Part shown: piece by piece, positions 1 through 6,388 of the stretch
Numbering within the stretch: position 1 is the first letter of the stretch
How the letters are laid out: every line of letters begins with the position of its first letter
NCBI GenBank assembly: GCA_045540695.1
Contig: JAZQHR010000074.1
Coordinates: forward strand, 1-9,223
DNA from: JAZQHR01 sp045540695
GTDB taxonomy: Bacteria; Bacillota; Clostridia; UMGS1810
DNA: 9,223 bases
Direction of reading: 5' to 3'
Translations under genes and position numbers: made by a program
The notes under the pieces: generated by a model
What the model saw: only the letters and a program-made list of their open reading frames with translations
Databases searched by the model: none
Told to the model about the DNA's origin: nothing

Positions 1-58
1 TTTTCATTATATCACAAAAAAACAACAAACACAATTACATATATTTTTAAAAATACTA

Positions 59-87
59 TTGACAGAAGAAAAATGATATGCTATCAT
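59..87 (+). promoter_or_regulatory. Sigma-A-type promoter of the repressor/ABC operon
   Basis: A perfect -35 box TTGACA (59-64) is followed after exactly 17 bp by TATCAT (82-87), one mismatch from the -10 consensus. Transcription should start near 94, inside the inverted repeat at 91-116, so a protein bound there would block initiation. The DNA just upstream (1-58) is very AT-rich, with A/T runs that could act as an UP element. No gene is visible in those first 58 bases. Confidence 0.85.
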
Positions 88-90
88 CAA

Positions 91-116
91 AGTGTACTAG
101 TACATAGTAGTACACT
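91..116. promoter_or_regulatory. YtrA-type operator (inverted repeat) over the transcription start
   Basis: AGTGTACTA (91-99) and TAGTACACT (108-116) form a perfect 9-bp inverted repeat with an 8-bp centre. The outer half-sites read AGTGTA-N14-TACACT. From memory, the operator reported for Bacillus subtilis YtrA is AGTGTA-N13-TACACT, so the match is close. The repeat begins four bases after the -10 box and covers the likely start site, as expected for simple repression. The GntR-family gene starts 32 nt downstream and is the obvious binding partner, which implies autoregulation. Binding is inferred, not shown. Confidence 0.8.
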
Positions 117-147
117 ATAGAACACTACTAAAAGGAGGGAAGCGATT

Positions 148-522
148 GTGTTTAAAATAAGCTTAAATGGAAATCTTCCGATATACGAGCAGCTCATCGA
201 AAAGATTGAAGAAATGGTGCTTATGGGCGTACTGGAACCGGACACTGCACTTCCGTCTGTGAGAGATTTTGCATCGGAGCTTGCTATAAATCCAAATACC
301 GTACAAAAGGCATTTGCCGAGCTTGACAAACGAGGAGTCACATACTCGGTAAGCGGAAAAGGACGATTTGTAACAAGCGACATATCCAAAATCATCAGGC
401 AAAAGGCAGAAAAGCATATATCCGATATGCTTAACTCGGCATCAGAGCTTAAAAACCTCGGCATAAGCATGGACATTTTAACACAGGAAATAGAAAAGCT
501 ATACAAGGAGGGAGATAAATGA
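148..522 (+). CDS. GntR-family (YtrA subfamily) transcriptional repressor
   Basis: This is a 124-aa DNA-binding regulator, the normal length for the short YtrA branch of the GntR family, which lacks a large effector domain. The winged helix-turn-helix fills about residues 10-76. It shows PIYEQL (11-16), LPSVRDFA (35-42, with the conserved Arg39), the recognition helix NPNTVQKAF (48-56) and the wing motif GKGRFV (70-75). The remaining 50 residues are helical and charged, as expected for a dimerising tail. GTG at 148 is the start because GGAGG (134-138) lies 9 nt upstream and the family motif PIYEQL then falls at the usual distance from the N terminus. The stop overlaps the next start by 4 nt (ATGA), so the regulator and ABC ATPase are translationally coupled. 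It most likely represses its own operon through the inverted repeat at 91-116. In known relatives the signal is often a cell-wall-active antibiotic; the inducer here is unknown. Confidence 0.92.
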   Translation: MFKISLNGNLPIYEQLIEKIEEMVLMGVLEPDTALPSVRDFASELAINPNTVQKAFAELDKRGVTYSVSGKGRFVTSDISKIIRQKAEKHISDMLNSASELKNLGISMDILTQEIEKLYKEGDK

Positions 523-1418
523 TAAAGGTATCAAATGTCAAAAAGAGTTTTGACAAAACAATAGTACTTGAAAATCTTGACTGCCACGTAAAAAAGGGCA
601 GTATATACGGGCTTATCGGCTCAAACGGTGCCGGTAAATCAACTCTTTTAAACATTCTTTGCGGTGTGTACAAATCGGAAGACGGAAACGTATGTATATC
701 CGGTGAAGAGGTGTATGAAAACACAGACGTAAAGCAAAAAATCGCATACATATCCGACGAGCCGTTTTTCTTTAATTCGTCTACCATGCGTGAGATGGCA
801 CTTTACTTAGAAAATGTTCAGCCAAGCTTTACTATGGAAAAGTTTGATGAGATATCATCGTATTTTCCGCTTGATGTAAACAAGAAAATAAATTCATTTT
901 CAAAGGGTATGAAAAGGCAGGCAGCTATAGTATTGGCACTTTCGCAAAACCCCGATGTACTTCTATGTGATGAAAGCTTTGACGGGCTTGACCCGGTAAT
1001 ACGCCAGCTTGTAAAAAGGCTTATAATAAAAGAAGTATCCGAACGTGAAATGACTGTGGTTATATCCTCGCACAACTTATCCGAAATGGAAAACCTTTGC
1101 GACACCATAGCCATACTCCACGACAACAAGATAGTTCTCGAAAGAAGTCTTGACGATATAAAAGACAATATGCACCATTATCAGCTTGCGTTTAAGCCTA
1201 TGCTTCCTATAGAAGCGTTTTCCGAGCTTGATATAGTATCACACAAAGTGCGTTCAAACATTATTGAGCTTGTGCTAAAGGGAAAATGCGACGATATAGA
1301 AAACACATTTAAAAAGCTAAACCCTATCCTTATAGACAGACTTGAACTGACCTTAGAGGATATATTTGTATATGAAATGGAGGTAAGCGGTTATGACTAT
1401 ACAAAAATACTTATGTAG
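519..1418 (+). CDS. ABC transporter ATP-binding protein (YtrB/BcrA-like)
   Basis: This 299-aa ATPase should power the permease encoded next to it at the inner face of the membrane. Walker A is GSNGAGKST (34-42). The signature is FSKGM (127-131), a variant of LSGGQ that is common in YtrB/BcrA-like exporters. Walker B is DVLLCDE (146-152, catalytic Glu152), followed by the D-loop GLDP (156-159) and the switch His185 in SSHNL. The usual Q-loop glutamine is absent: the segment reads IAYISDEP (75-82), with Asp80 where Gln is expected. Beyond residue 210 lies the roughly 85-aa accessory tail typical of drug/ABC-2 ATPases. GGAGG at 507-511 is 7 nt before the ATG. The 3' end overlaps the permease gene by 26 nt. 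Family assignment is firm; the substrate is not known. Confidence 0.95.
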   Translation: MIKVSNVKKSFDKTIVLENLDCHVKKGSIYGLIGSNGAGKSTLLNILCGVYKSEDGNVCISGEEVYENTDVKQKIAYISDEPFFFNSSTMREMALYLENVQPSFTMEKFDEISSYFPLDVNKKINSFSKGMKRQAAIVLALSQNPDVLLCDESFDGLDPVIRQLVKRLIIKEVSEREMTVVISSHNLSEMENLCDTIAILHDNKIVLERSLDDIKDNMHHYQLAFKPMLPIEAFSELDIVSHKVRSNIIELVLKGKCDDIENTFKKLNPILIDRLELTLEDIFVYEMEVSGYDYTKILM

Positions 1419-3321
1419 TAAGAAAAGCATAAAAGAAACTGTGCTTCAAAGCAAATACATGATGATACTTCACCTTGTAGTATTGTTTTTGGCATCAGCA
1501 TTTTCCTCCATTACCATATATAACGAATATTTAGGAAATATGACCGAGCTTCAGTACAGGTCATGGGGAAAAATAGAGGAATTTCTGTCAATGACAGGTG
1601 CTGTAGGAATGATAGCTTCTACAGCCGTAGGATTTGTAACGGCGTACCTTATGTTTTCGTTTTTGTTCAACAAAAACTCGGTAATTTTTTACCACTCTAT
1701 GCCGTACAAAAGAAGCAATATATTTTTAAGCAGATATATATCAGGCATCATCACCATAGCGATACCTCTTTTAATAGAATTTGCTATAAATACAGTGATA
1801 TATATGTATTTTAAAAATTCACCGCCTGTAGCTAAAGGCGAGCTTTGTGCATATTCAACGATTGTAAAAGGCTTCCTTTTGGCGTTTCTTCAGTATGTAG
1901 TAGTATTTTCAGCAGGAGCTTTTGCAGCTAGTATATCGGGAAATATATTTGCAATGGCAGGCATTACGGCGTTTGTATTTTTGGCTACATTTGTAACGGC
2001 AGCCGTTGTGGAAGCATGTATAGATGAATGGTTTATCACTTACAATCTAAATATAGTATACAACCCGTTTAAGATATTCCCGCCAGCTATGAGCCTTGTA
2101 TTTTTGCGAAATGAAGTAATGACCAGCGACATAGTGTATGCCATTATCTTTTCGATTGCGATTACTCTAATTGGTCTTGTGCTGTACATATACAGGAAAA
2201 GCGAAAACACAAATAAATTTTTCGCATACAAATGCATTGGAACTATACTTAAATATTACATTACCACCATTGTAACGCTGGGATTTGGTCTTGTATTTAT
2301 TGCCGCGTCAAACAATAACGTTATAATAACCTTTATAGGCTATGTACTGGTTTCGTTTATAGTATACGCGGTTATACAAGCGGTGTTTGATATGAATTTC
2401 AGGCAGATGTTTAAAAATTTAAAAAGCTATACACTGTATGCGGTTATATTTATTGCAATAATAAGTATTCCTGCACTTGACGTATTTGGCTTGGATACCA
2501 GTATACCTGACAGGGATAAGATAAACACCATTTACGTAACAAAGCTTATAAATGCCGACAAGCCACAAGACTACGGAAACACCCTTGCAAAGCTGGAGCA
2601 AGAATCCAACATCGATGCGGTGTATGAATTTATGACAAACACCATAGGCTATACTCACGAAACATACAAAAACCACACCTACCCTGACGATTCCCTTGCA
2701 ATGAATGTCAAGATAAATGACGGCGGAATATTTAACGTAGAAAGACGTTTTCTATACACCCGAAAAGATGACAGAGATGTGCTTGTAAAGAAGCTTTTTG
2801 AAAATGCTGAATACCGCACACAGTTTACCGAGGCTATTGAAGAAGTGTCGTGGATGGTCGTTAGCAAGGGCAATATAAACGCATCGAAAGACACTATGTC
2901 AGAAGCTCAGATGAAAAAGCTGAAAGAGCTATTGAAAAAAGACATAGCCAACACCACTTACGAGGATGCTAAAAATGCATCAATGTTTGCAGAGCTGTAC
3001 TTAAACTACGCAAACGTTTCACCAACCGGAATAAGCAATATATACCACCAAAACCATATACCTGTAATGTCGTGCTATAAAGAAACTGTAGGTTTTATTT
3101 CCGAGCTTTTGGAGCTTGACAAATGGAAAGAAAACGTGCAAATGATACTAATAGGCGAAACAGGTCAGCAGATAACCGACAAAGCCCAGATAAGCGAGCT
3201 TATAGACCGCAGTGCATCGGGCGGAATAGAATTAAGAATGTACACATCGGAATATGATTTCACATGCATGTGGATAGAAAAAAATAATCTTCCTGATTTT
3301 GTACATCCAATTAAAAAATAA
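1393..3321 (+). CDS. ABC transporter permease with large C-terminal soluble domain
   Basis: This 642-aa protein is the membrane partner of the preceding ATPase. I count about nine hydrophobic segments, near residues 22-43, 68-92, 114-140, 158-182, 186-210, 247-267, 283-304, 309-333 and 346-366. A polar region of about 270 residues follows (370-642). The HSMPYKRSNIF stretch (101-111) after the second helix resembles the 'S-(L/M)-P-x-x-R' loop of ABC-2-type permeases found beside GntR/YtrA regulators. From memory, the C-terminal region resembles the DUF6449 domain of such permeases, but I could not run a search. GGAGG (1379-1383) lies inside the upstream gene, 9 nt before this ATG. A terminator follows 9 nt after the stop. 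There is a single permease, so the transporter is probably a homodimer. Export of an antimicrobial or lipid-linked compound is an inference from the regulator type. Confidence 0.88.
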   Translation: MTIQKYLCSKKSIKETVLQSKYMMILHLVVLFLASAFSSITIYNEYLGNMTELQYRSWGKIEEFLSMTGAVGMIASTAVGFVTAYLMFSFLFNKNSVIFYHSMPYKRSNIFLSRYISGIITIAIPLLIEFAINTVIYMYFKNSPPVAKGELCAYSTIVKGFLLAFLQYVVVFSAGAFAASISGNIFAMAGITAFVFLATFVTAAVVEACIDEWFITYNLNIVYNPFKIFPPAMSLVFLRNEVMTSDIVYAIIFSIAITLIGLVLYIYRKSENTNKFFAYKCIGTILKYYITTIVTLGFGLVFIAASNNNVIITFIGYVLVSFIVYAVIQAVFDMNFRQMFKNLKSYTLYAVIFIAIISIPALDVFGLDTSIPDRDKINTIYVTKLINADKPQDYGNTLAKLEQESNIDAVYEFMTNTIGYTHETYKNHTYPDDSLAMNVKINDGGIFNVERRFLYTRKDDRDVLVKKLFENAEYRTQFTEAIEEVSWMVVSKGNINASKDTMSEAQMKKLKELLKKDIANTTYEDAKNASMFAELYLNYANVSPTGISNIYHQNHIPVMSCYKETVGFISELLELDKWKENVQMILIGETGQQITDKAQISELIDRSASGGIELRMYTSEYDFTCMWIEKNNLPDFVHPIKK

Positions 3322-3330
3322 TTAAACATT

Positions 3331-3356
3331 AAAAAGGATGCTTTGCATCCTTTTTT
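3331..3356 (+). terminator. Intrinsic terminator of the ABC operon
   Basis: GGATGC (3336-3341), a TTT loop and GCATCC (3345-3350) form a perfect 6-bp GC-rich stem, followed directly by six Ts (3351-3356). Five As precede the stem and pair with the Ts, so it could also stop transcription from the other strand. It begins 9 nt after the permease stop and closes the three-gene operon. Confidence 0.93.
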
Positions 3357-3381
3357 GGTATAATTTTTAAATAAATTCCGG

Positions 3382-3410
3382 TTGATTTTTTAAAATCAAT
3401 GTGATAAAAT
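3382..3410 (+). promoter_or_regulatory. Promoter of the GH3-like lipoprotein gene, with a palindrome over the -35
   Basis: A -35 box TTGATT (3382-3387), a 17-bp spacer and a -10 box TAAAAT (3405-3410), preceded by TGn (3402-3404), make an extended -10 promoter. Start of transcription is expected near 3417, about 27 nt before the ATG. The -35 box sits inside a perfect palindrome, TTGATTTT-TT-AAAATCAA (3382-3399), which could be a protein-binding site or a chance feature of AT-rich DNA. Promoter spacing is exact; use in vivo is inferred. Confidence 0.65.
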
Positions 3411-3423
3411 AAAGTGATAAAAT
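3401..3423. repeat. Two direct copies of GTGATAAAAT
   Basis: GTGATAAAAT occurs at 3401-3410 and again at 3414-3423, a 13-bp period. The first copy contains the -10 box. The second offers a second possible -10 (TAAAAT, 3418-3423) with the same TGn extension. It may mean two overlapping promoters or a tandem regulator site. Confidence 0.6.
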
Positions 3424-3443
3424 ATGTATAAAAGAGGGATTAC

Positions 3444-5330
3444 ATGAAAAGGCTAACCTTTTTATCCTTACTTATCGTGGCTATGATGCTATTTACATCA
3501 TGCACACCTGAGCAGGTTGAATACAATAATATAAACATAATGACCAACTATACTGCAAGAGGAATATATGATACTCTTACACTCGAGCAGAAAGTCGGTC
3601 AGCTTCTTATTTGCAGTATAGATGATGTTACACTAAGTGACGAAACCAGGGCATTTTTAACAGAGGTTCCCGTTGGTAACATCATGATACACAAAAAGAA
3701 TGTTCAGACAGCAGAAGGCGTTGCTATGCTAAACGCCCAACTGCAGGAAGCTATTGTAAACTCTACCGGTGTACCTGCATTTATATGCGTATCACAGGAG
3801 GGTGGCGACAGAGTCACAATTAAAAACGGAGTGACAAATTTTCCAAGCCCAATGTCATTTGCAGCAGCAAATGATGTCAGTGCTACATATATGTTTGGTG
3901 AATATCTAAACGGCGAACTAGAAAAAATGGGATTTAACTTCAATATAAGCCCCGACCTTGACGTTCTTACAAATCCGCTAAATCCATATGTAGGGAATAA
4001 TGCTTACGGTGATACGTTAAATAAAGTAAACAACTTCTCAGTTGGTTACGCCAGCGGTGCGCAAAATCATCAGGTAGTAACATGTGCAAAAATCTTCCCA
4101 GGTTTGGGTGCACTTGATGCCGACTATTACAGCGAAAAAATTAAAATATATCGTAGTTTCTATGACCTAATACCTATAGAGCTTATGGCGTTTCAGGACG
4201 CAACAGAAAATGGTATAGACGCTATACTAGTATCTCACGTTTCTTATCCTGAAATAGATACTACTGAGCTTCCGGCAAGCATCTCAAGAAAAATGATAGC
4301 AGAAATACTGGTAAGCATCATAGAATTTAACGGAATGGTAGTGGCAGACAACCTTATATGTCCAAGTATTATGGACAATTACGACATAGGCCAGGCCGCT
4401 GTACTTTCTATCAACGGCGGAGCTCACGCCATGATACTTGGCGACGACAACCCTACTGACAAGGATATCCAAAGATATGTGTTTGATTCGATTATCCAGG
4501 CTGTAAATGACGGAATAATATCTGAAAAGACACTTGAAAATGCTGTAATAAAGGTGCTTGAGCTTAAAGAAAAATACGGCGTATTAAACGGATATGACAC
4601 AAAAACAGTTATGCAAAAAAGCTACAGCGAGCACAGTGATTTTGCCGATGGAATAGGCCTAAAGAGTATTACCGTGGCTAAGGATGAAGGTAACCTTCTT
4701 CCGCTTAGAGCAGATGAAAAAGTACTTATTATATCATCAGCTACCGATTTTGAAATCACCGACACAGACGGCGATATAAACAATTCATTTGCATATTTTA
4801 TGGCAAAAGCGATAGATGGAGAGTACATTACTATAAGCAATAATCCGTCAAAAAATATCATTGCCCGATGTGCGTACATCGCTAAAAATTATGACAAGGT
4901 AGTAGTATCTGTAGATAATGCTATCAAATATCCAAGTCAGGCAAGTCTTGCAAAAAGTATTGCTATTGCAAATCCAAATACAGTGATAGTATCTATGAAC
5001 ACACCTTTTGACTATTACTATTTCAGTGATATTGGTACGTATGTGTGTGCATATGAATACTCACCACCATCAGTGCGTGGACTTGTTAAAGTGCTTTCAG
5101 GCCAGAAAGAAGCTACAGGAGCACTGCCTGTTGTGATAGATGGTCTTAACGACAAGGTGGTAGAAGAATACACCGAAACAGATGCACTAAACGATGAAAT
5201 TCTTGAAAAAATAAAGGAACTTGAGGGCAAAGACCCTACTCTTACACAAGAACTAAGGGAGGATTCCCCTGAGGAAAGAACAAACGAATCAGACGAAAGC
5301 GAAGACTCTGAAAACCAAACAAGCGAGTAA
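3444..5330 (+). CDS. GH3/NagZ-like two-domain lipoprotein with altered active site
   Basis: This 628-aa protein has a lipoprotein signal: MKR, a hydrophobic run, then LFTSC with Cys20 as the lipidated residue. It should sit on the outer face of the membrane. Residues about 43-375 resemble the family 3 glycoside hydrolase TIM barrel (LTLEQKVGQLL 45-55, HVSYPEID 265-272, FNGMVVADNL 295-304). Residues about 405-565 match the C-terminal alpha/beta domain, ending in ATGALPVVI (557-565). Length and layout fit Bacillus NagZ/YbbD, which removes GlcNAc from muropeptides. Asp302 aligns with the catalytic nucleophile. However, the usual DQEGGRV reads SQEGGDRV (117-124), KHFPGHG reads KIFPGLG (216-222), the DSH acid/base motif reads DYY (227-229, His to Tyr), and the AGAD motif reads GGAH (325-328). 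True NagZ activity is therefore doubtful; it may be a pseudoenzyme, sugar-binding protein or different-specificity hydrolase. The last 55 residues are a very acidic, Glu/Ser/Asp-rich tail. GAGGG (3434-3438) precedes the ATG. Confidence 0.85.
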   Translation: MKRLTFLSLLIVAMMLFTSCTPEQVEYNNINIMTNYTARGIYDTLTLEQKVGQLLICSIDDVTLSDETRAFLTEVPVGNIMIHKKNVQTAEGVAMLNAQLQEAIVNSTGVPAFICVSQEGGDRVTIKNGVTNFPSPMSFAAANDVSATYMFGEYLNGELEKMGFNFNISPDLDVLTNPLNPYVGNNAYGDTLNKVNNFSVGYASGAQNHQVVTCAKIFPGLGALDADYYSEKIKIYRSFYDLIPIELMAFQDATENGIDAILVSHVSYPEIDTTELPASISRKMIAEILVSIIEFNGMVVADNLICPSIMDNYDIGQAAVLSINGGAHAMILGDDNPTDKDIQRYVFDSIIQAVNDGIISEKTLENAVIKVLELKEKYGVLNGYDTKTVMQKSYSEHSDFADGIGLKSITVAKDEGNLLPLRADEKVLIISSATDFEITDTDGDINNSFAYFMAKAIDGEYITISNNPSKNIIARCAYIAKNYDKVVVSVDNAIKYPSQASLAKSIAIANPNTVIVSMNTPFDYYYFSDIGTYVCAYEYSPPSVRGLVKVLSGQKEATGALPVVIDGLNDKVVEEYTETDALNDEILEKIKELEGKDPTLTQELREDSPEERTNESDESEDSENQTSE

Positions 5331-5335
5331 ATACT

Positions 5336-5379
5336 AAATCCCCATTCTCGGGCATATAATAACGAGAAAGGGGATTTTT
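5336..5379 (+). terminator. Intrinsic terminator after the GH3-like gene, overlapping the next gene's leader
   Basis: AAATCCCC (5336-5343) pairs with GGGGATTT (5370-5377), and TTCTCG (5345-5350) pairs with CGAGAA (5363-5368). One A-A mismatch (5344/5369) separates the two stems, and the loop is 12 nt. A run of five Ts (5375-5379) follows. The hairpin starts five bases after the lipoprotein stop. Its 3' arm AAAGGGGA also serves as the ribosome binding site of the gene at 5383, and its loop holds a TATAAT. Confidence 0.85.
5355..5360 (+). promoter_or_regulatory. Candidate -10 box inside the terminator loop
   Basis: A perfect TATAAT sits in the hairpin loop. Transcription from it would begin near 5367 and yield a leader of only about 16 nt, with AAAGGGGA free for ribosomes. 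There is no good -35: 17 bp upstream reads TACTAA (5332-5337), and there is no TGn extension. The perfect hexamer in this position is suggestive but may be chance in AT-rich DNA. Confidence 0.4.
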
Positions 5380-5382
5380 ATT

Positions 5383-6279
5383 ATGTCAAAATACAGTCTT
5401 ATCCCGGCAACCATATCCACGAGCATCATATCAGGGAGTTGCCATATATCGGACGATAACACAATCGATTTGTCATTTAGTACCTATGCACCACCGCCTG
5501 ACAGGTGCGTGTATAAAGCATGCCTTGGCAGGATAAACTCCATAGATTCTCCAACAAATCTCGGAACTATTAGGATGAGCCACGTTCATGGAAGGCTTAC
5601 CGCTAAAGTGCCGGAGATTACCAGCGACATGTCGGTGATAATATATATAAAAGATACCATTTCTCTCGACACCACCCCGGAAGGCTATTTTTTGATATGC
5701 GACAAGGATATAGACAACATAGAGATAATGAGGAATGCCTCAAAAGAATTTTATATAAAATGCGACTTTGCAGAGGATACTCCAAAAGAAGCAAACGATG
5801 AATACTCTGCCATTACAAACGCCGAGGATACACTTAAAGAATATATGAAAATGCACCCTCCGTCGGATGCATCAAAGTGTATAAACAAGCTGTATATTAA
5901 CAAAATCAAAGAAAAGCTTTCATCCTACAAACGCTTTAACGAATTTGATCATCAATTTGACTGGTACATCATAGACACCTTCGACACTATAGCAAATTTA
6001 AGTGCTGTAAAATACGTCCTGTTTGACACCCTTTCTATAAACGCTTTTGATACACACAAGCATTACCTTTTTGGTGTAAAAAATGAAATAAACGATGAAA
6101 GCTATTATATAGCCATTGCCCTTCCCTCAAAGGCAAACCCCATAAATCACCTAAATGATTTTGCAAATATCATACCATACAGCGAAAGCTATGATTACTT
6201 TGTCGCATACATAGAGCTTGCTCCCGACGGGCAGTATTTTTTAAGTGCGGATGAAGTTTTGGATTTTGAAGGTAATTAA
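5383..6279 (+). CDS. Uncharacterised 298-aa soluble protein
   Basis: I do not recognise this protein with certainty. It has no signal peptide or membrane segment, so it should be cytoplasmic (or in the spore/forespore). Residues 1-115 look beta-rich and include LGTIRMSHVHGRL (60-72) and SVIIYIK (84-90). Residues 130-190 are charged and probably helical. Residues 190-285 form a second domain with FDWYIIDTF (192-200), HKHYLFGV (225-232), SYYIAIALPSK (240-250) and YDYFVAYIELAPDGQYF (270-286). That pattern of a His-Tyr-Leu-Phe-Gly strand, a Tyr-Tyr-Ile-Ala strand and an aromatic strand ending in Asp-Gly resembles a C-terminal module I recall in uncharacterised clostridial proteins, where the middle motif is often 'GIPG'. 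This is a memory-based comparison, not a search. AAAGGGGA (5367-5374) provides the ribosome binding site 8-9 nt before ATG. The gene lies between a terminator and a promoter, so it may be its own unit. Codon use matches the neighbours. Confidence 0.75.
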   Translation: MSKYSLIPATISTSIISGSCHISDDNTIDLSFSTYAPPPDRCVYKACLGRINSIDSPTNLGTIRMSHVHGRLTAKVPEITSDMSVIIYIKDTISLDTTPEGYFLICDKDIDNIEIMRNASKEFYIKCDFAEDTPKEANDEYSAITNAEDTLKEYMKMHPPSDASKCINKLYINKIKEKLSSYKRFNEFDHQFDWYIIDTFDTIANLSAVKYVLFDTLSINAFDTHKHYLFGVKNEINDESYYIAIALPSKANPINHLNDFANIIPYSESYDYFVAYIELAPDGQYFLSADEVLDFEGN

Positions 6280-6290
6280 AAAAATTATCG

Positions 6291-6319
6291 TTGAAAACAC
6301 GCCTGCATTGTGTTAAAAT
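6291..6319 (+). promoter_or_regulatory. Extended -10 promoter of the acpS/alr operon
   Basis: TTGAAA (6291-6296), a 17-bp spacer and TAAAAT (6314-6319), preceded by TGT (6311-6313), form an extended -10 promoter. Transcription should start near 6326, immediately before the stem-loop at 6328-6362. It probably drives the membrane-protein, AcpS-NNRD, lipoprotein and alr genes together. Its architecture, including the TGnTAAAAT box, matches the promoter at 3382-3410. Confidence 0.75.
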
Positions 6320-6327
6320 ATACATAA

Positions 6328-6362
6328 GCAAATGCACAAATGAAAATACTTTCAGCATTTGC
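6328..6362 (+). promoter_or_regulatory. Stem-loop at the 5' end of the operon leader
   Basis: GCAAATGC (6328-6335) pairs perfectly with GCATTTGC (6355-6362). Inside it TGAAA (6341-6345) pairs with TTTCA (6350-6354) around a 4-nt loop. The five bases ACAAA (6336-6340) bulge on one side. The hairpin would begin within a few bases of the predicted transcript start and end 14 nt before the ribosome binding site. It has no U-run, so it is not an intrinsic terminator. It could stabilise the mRNA or bind a regulator. Confidence 0.6.
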
Positions 6363-6388
6363 CGTACTTAATTTTTGGAGGCAATGCC

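Noticed and set aside
42..55. Perfect palindrome TATTTTTAAAAATA upstream of the first promoter
   Set aside because: Pure A/T, so likely by chance. It may help as an UP-like element but nothing supports an operator.
87..506. 139-codon open frame on the minus strand over the repressor gene
   Set aside because: It runs antisense through a well-supported GntR gene, has no ribosome binding site and spans the promoter and operator. It is a shadow frame.
1563..1814. 83-codon plus-strand frame inside the permease gene
   Set aside because: It is out of frame with a permease whose membrane segments run straight through, and its translation is low-quality, rich in Tyr, Phe and His.
3444..5330. Calling the GH3-like gene a pseudogene
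   Set aside because: The frame is intact from a good ribosome binding site to a terminator, with signal peptide and both domains present. Only specific active-site residues are changed.
6273..6287. TAATT/AATTA inverted repeat after the 298-aa protein gene as a terminator
   Set aside because: The stem is five A/T pairs with no GC and no T-run, too weak to terminate. Some read-through into the next operon is possible.
6359..6388. Upstream TTG as the start of the small membrane protein
   Set aside because: It lies in the 3' arm of the leader hairpin without a ribosome binding site, while ATG 6389 has GGAGG 7 nt upstream.
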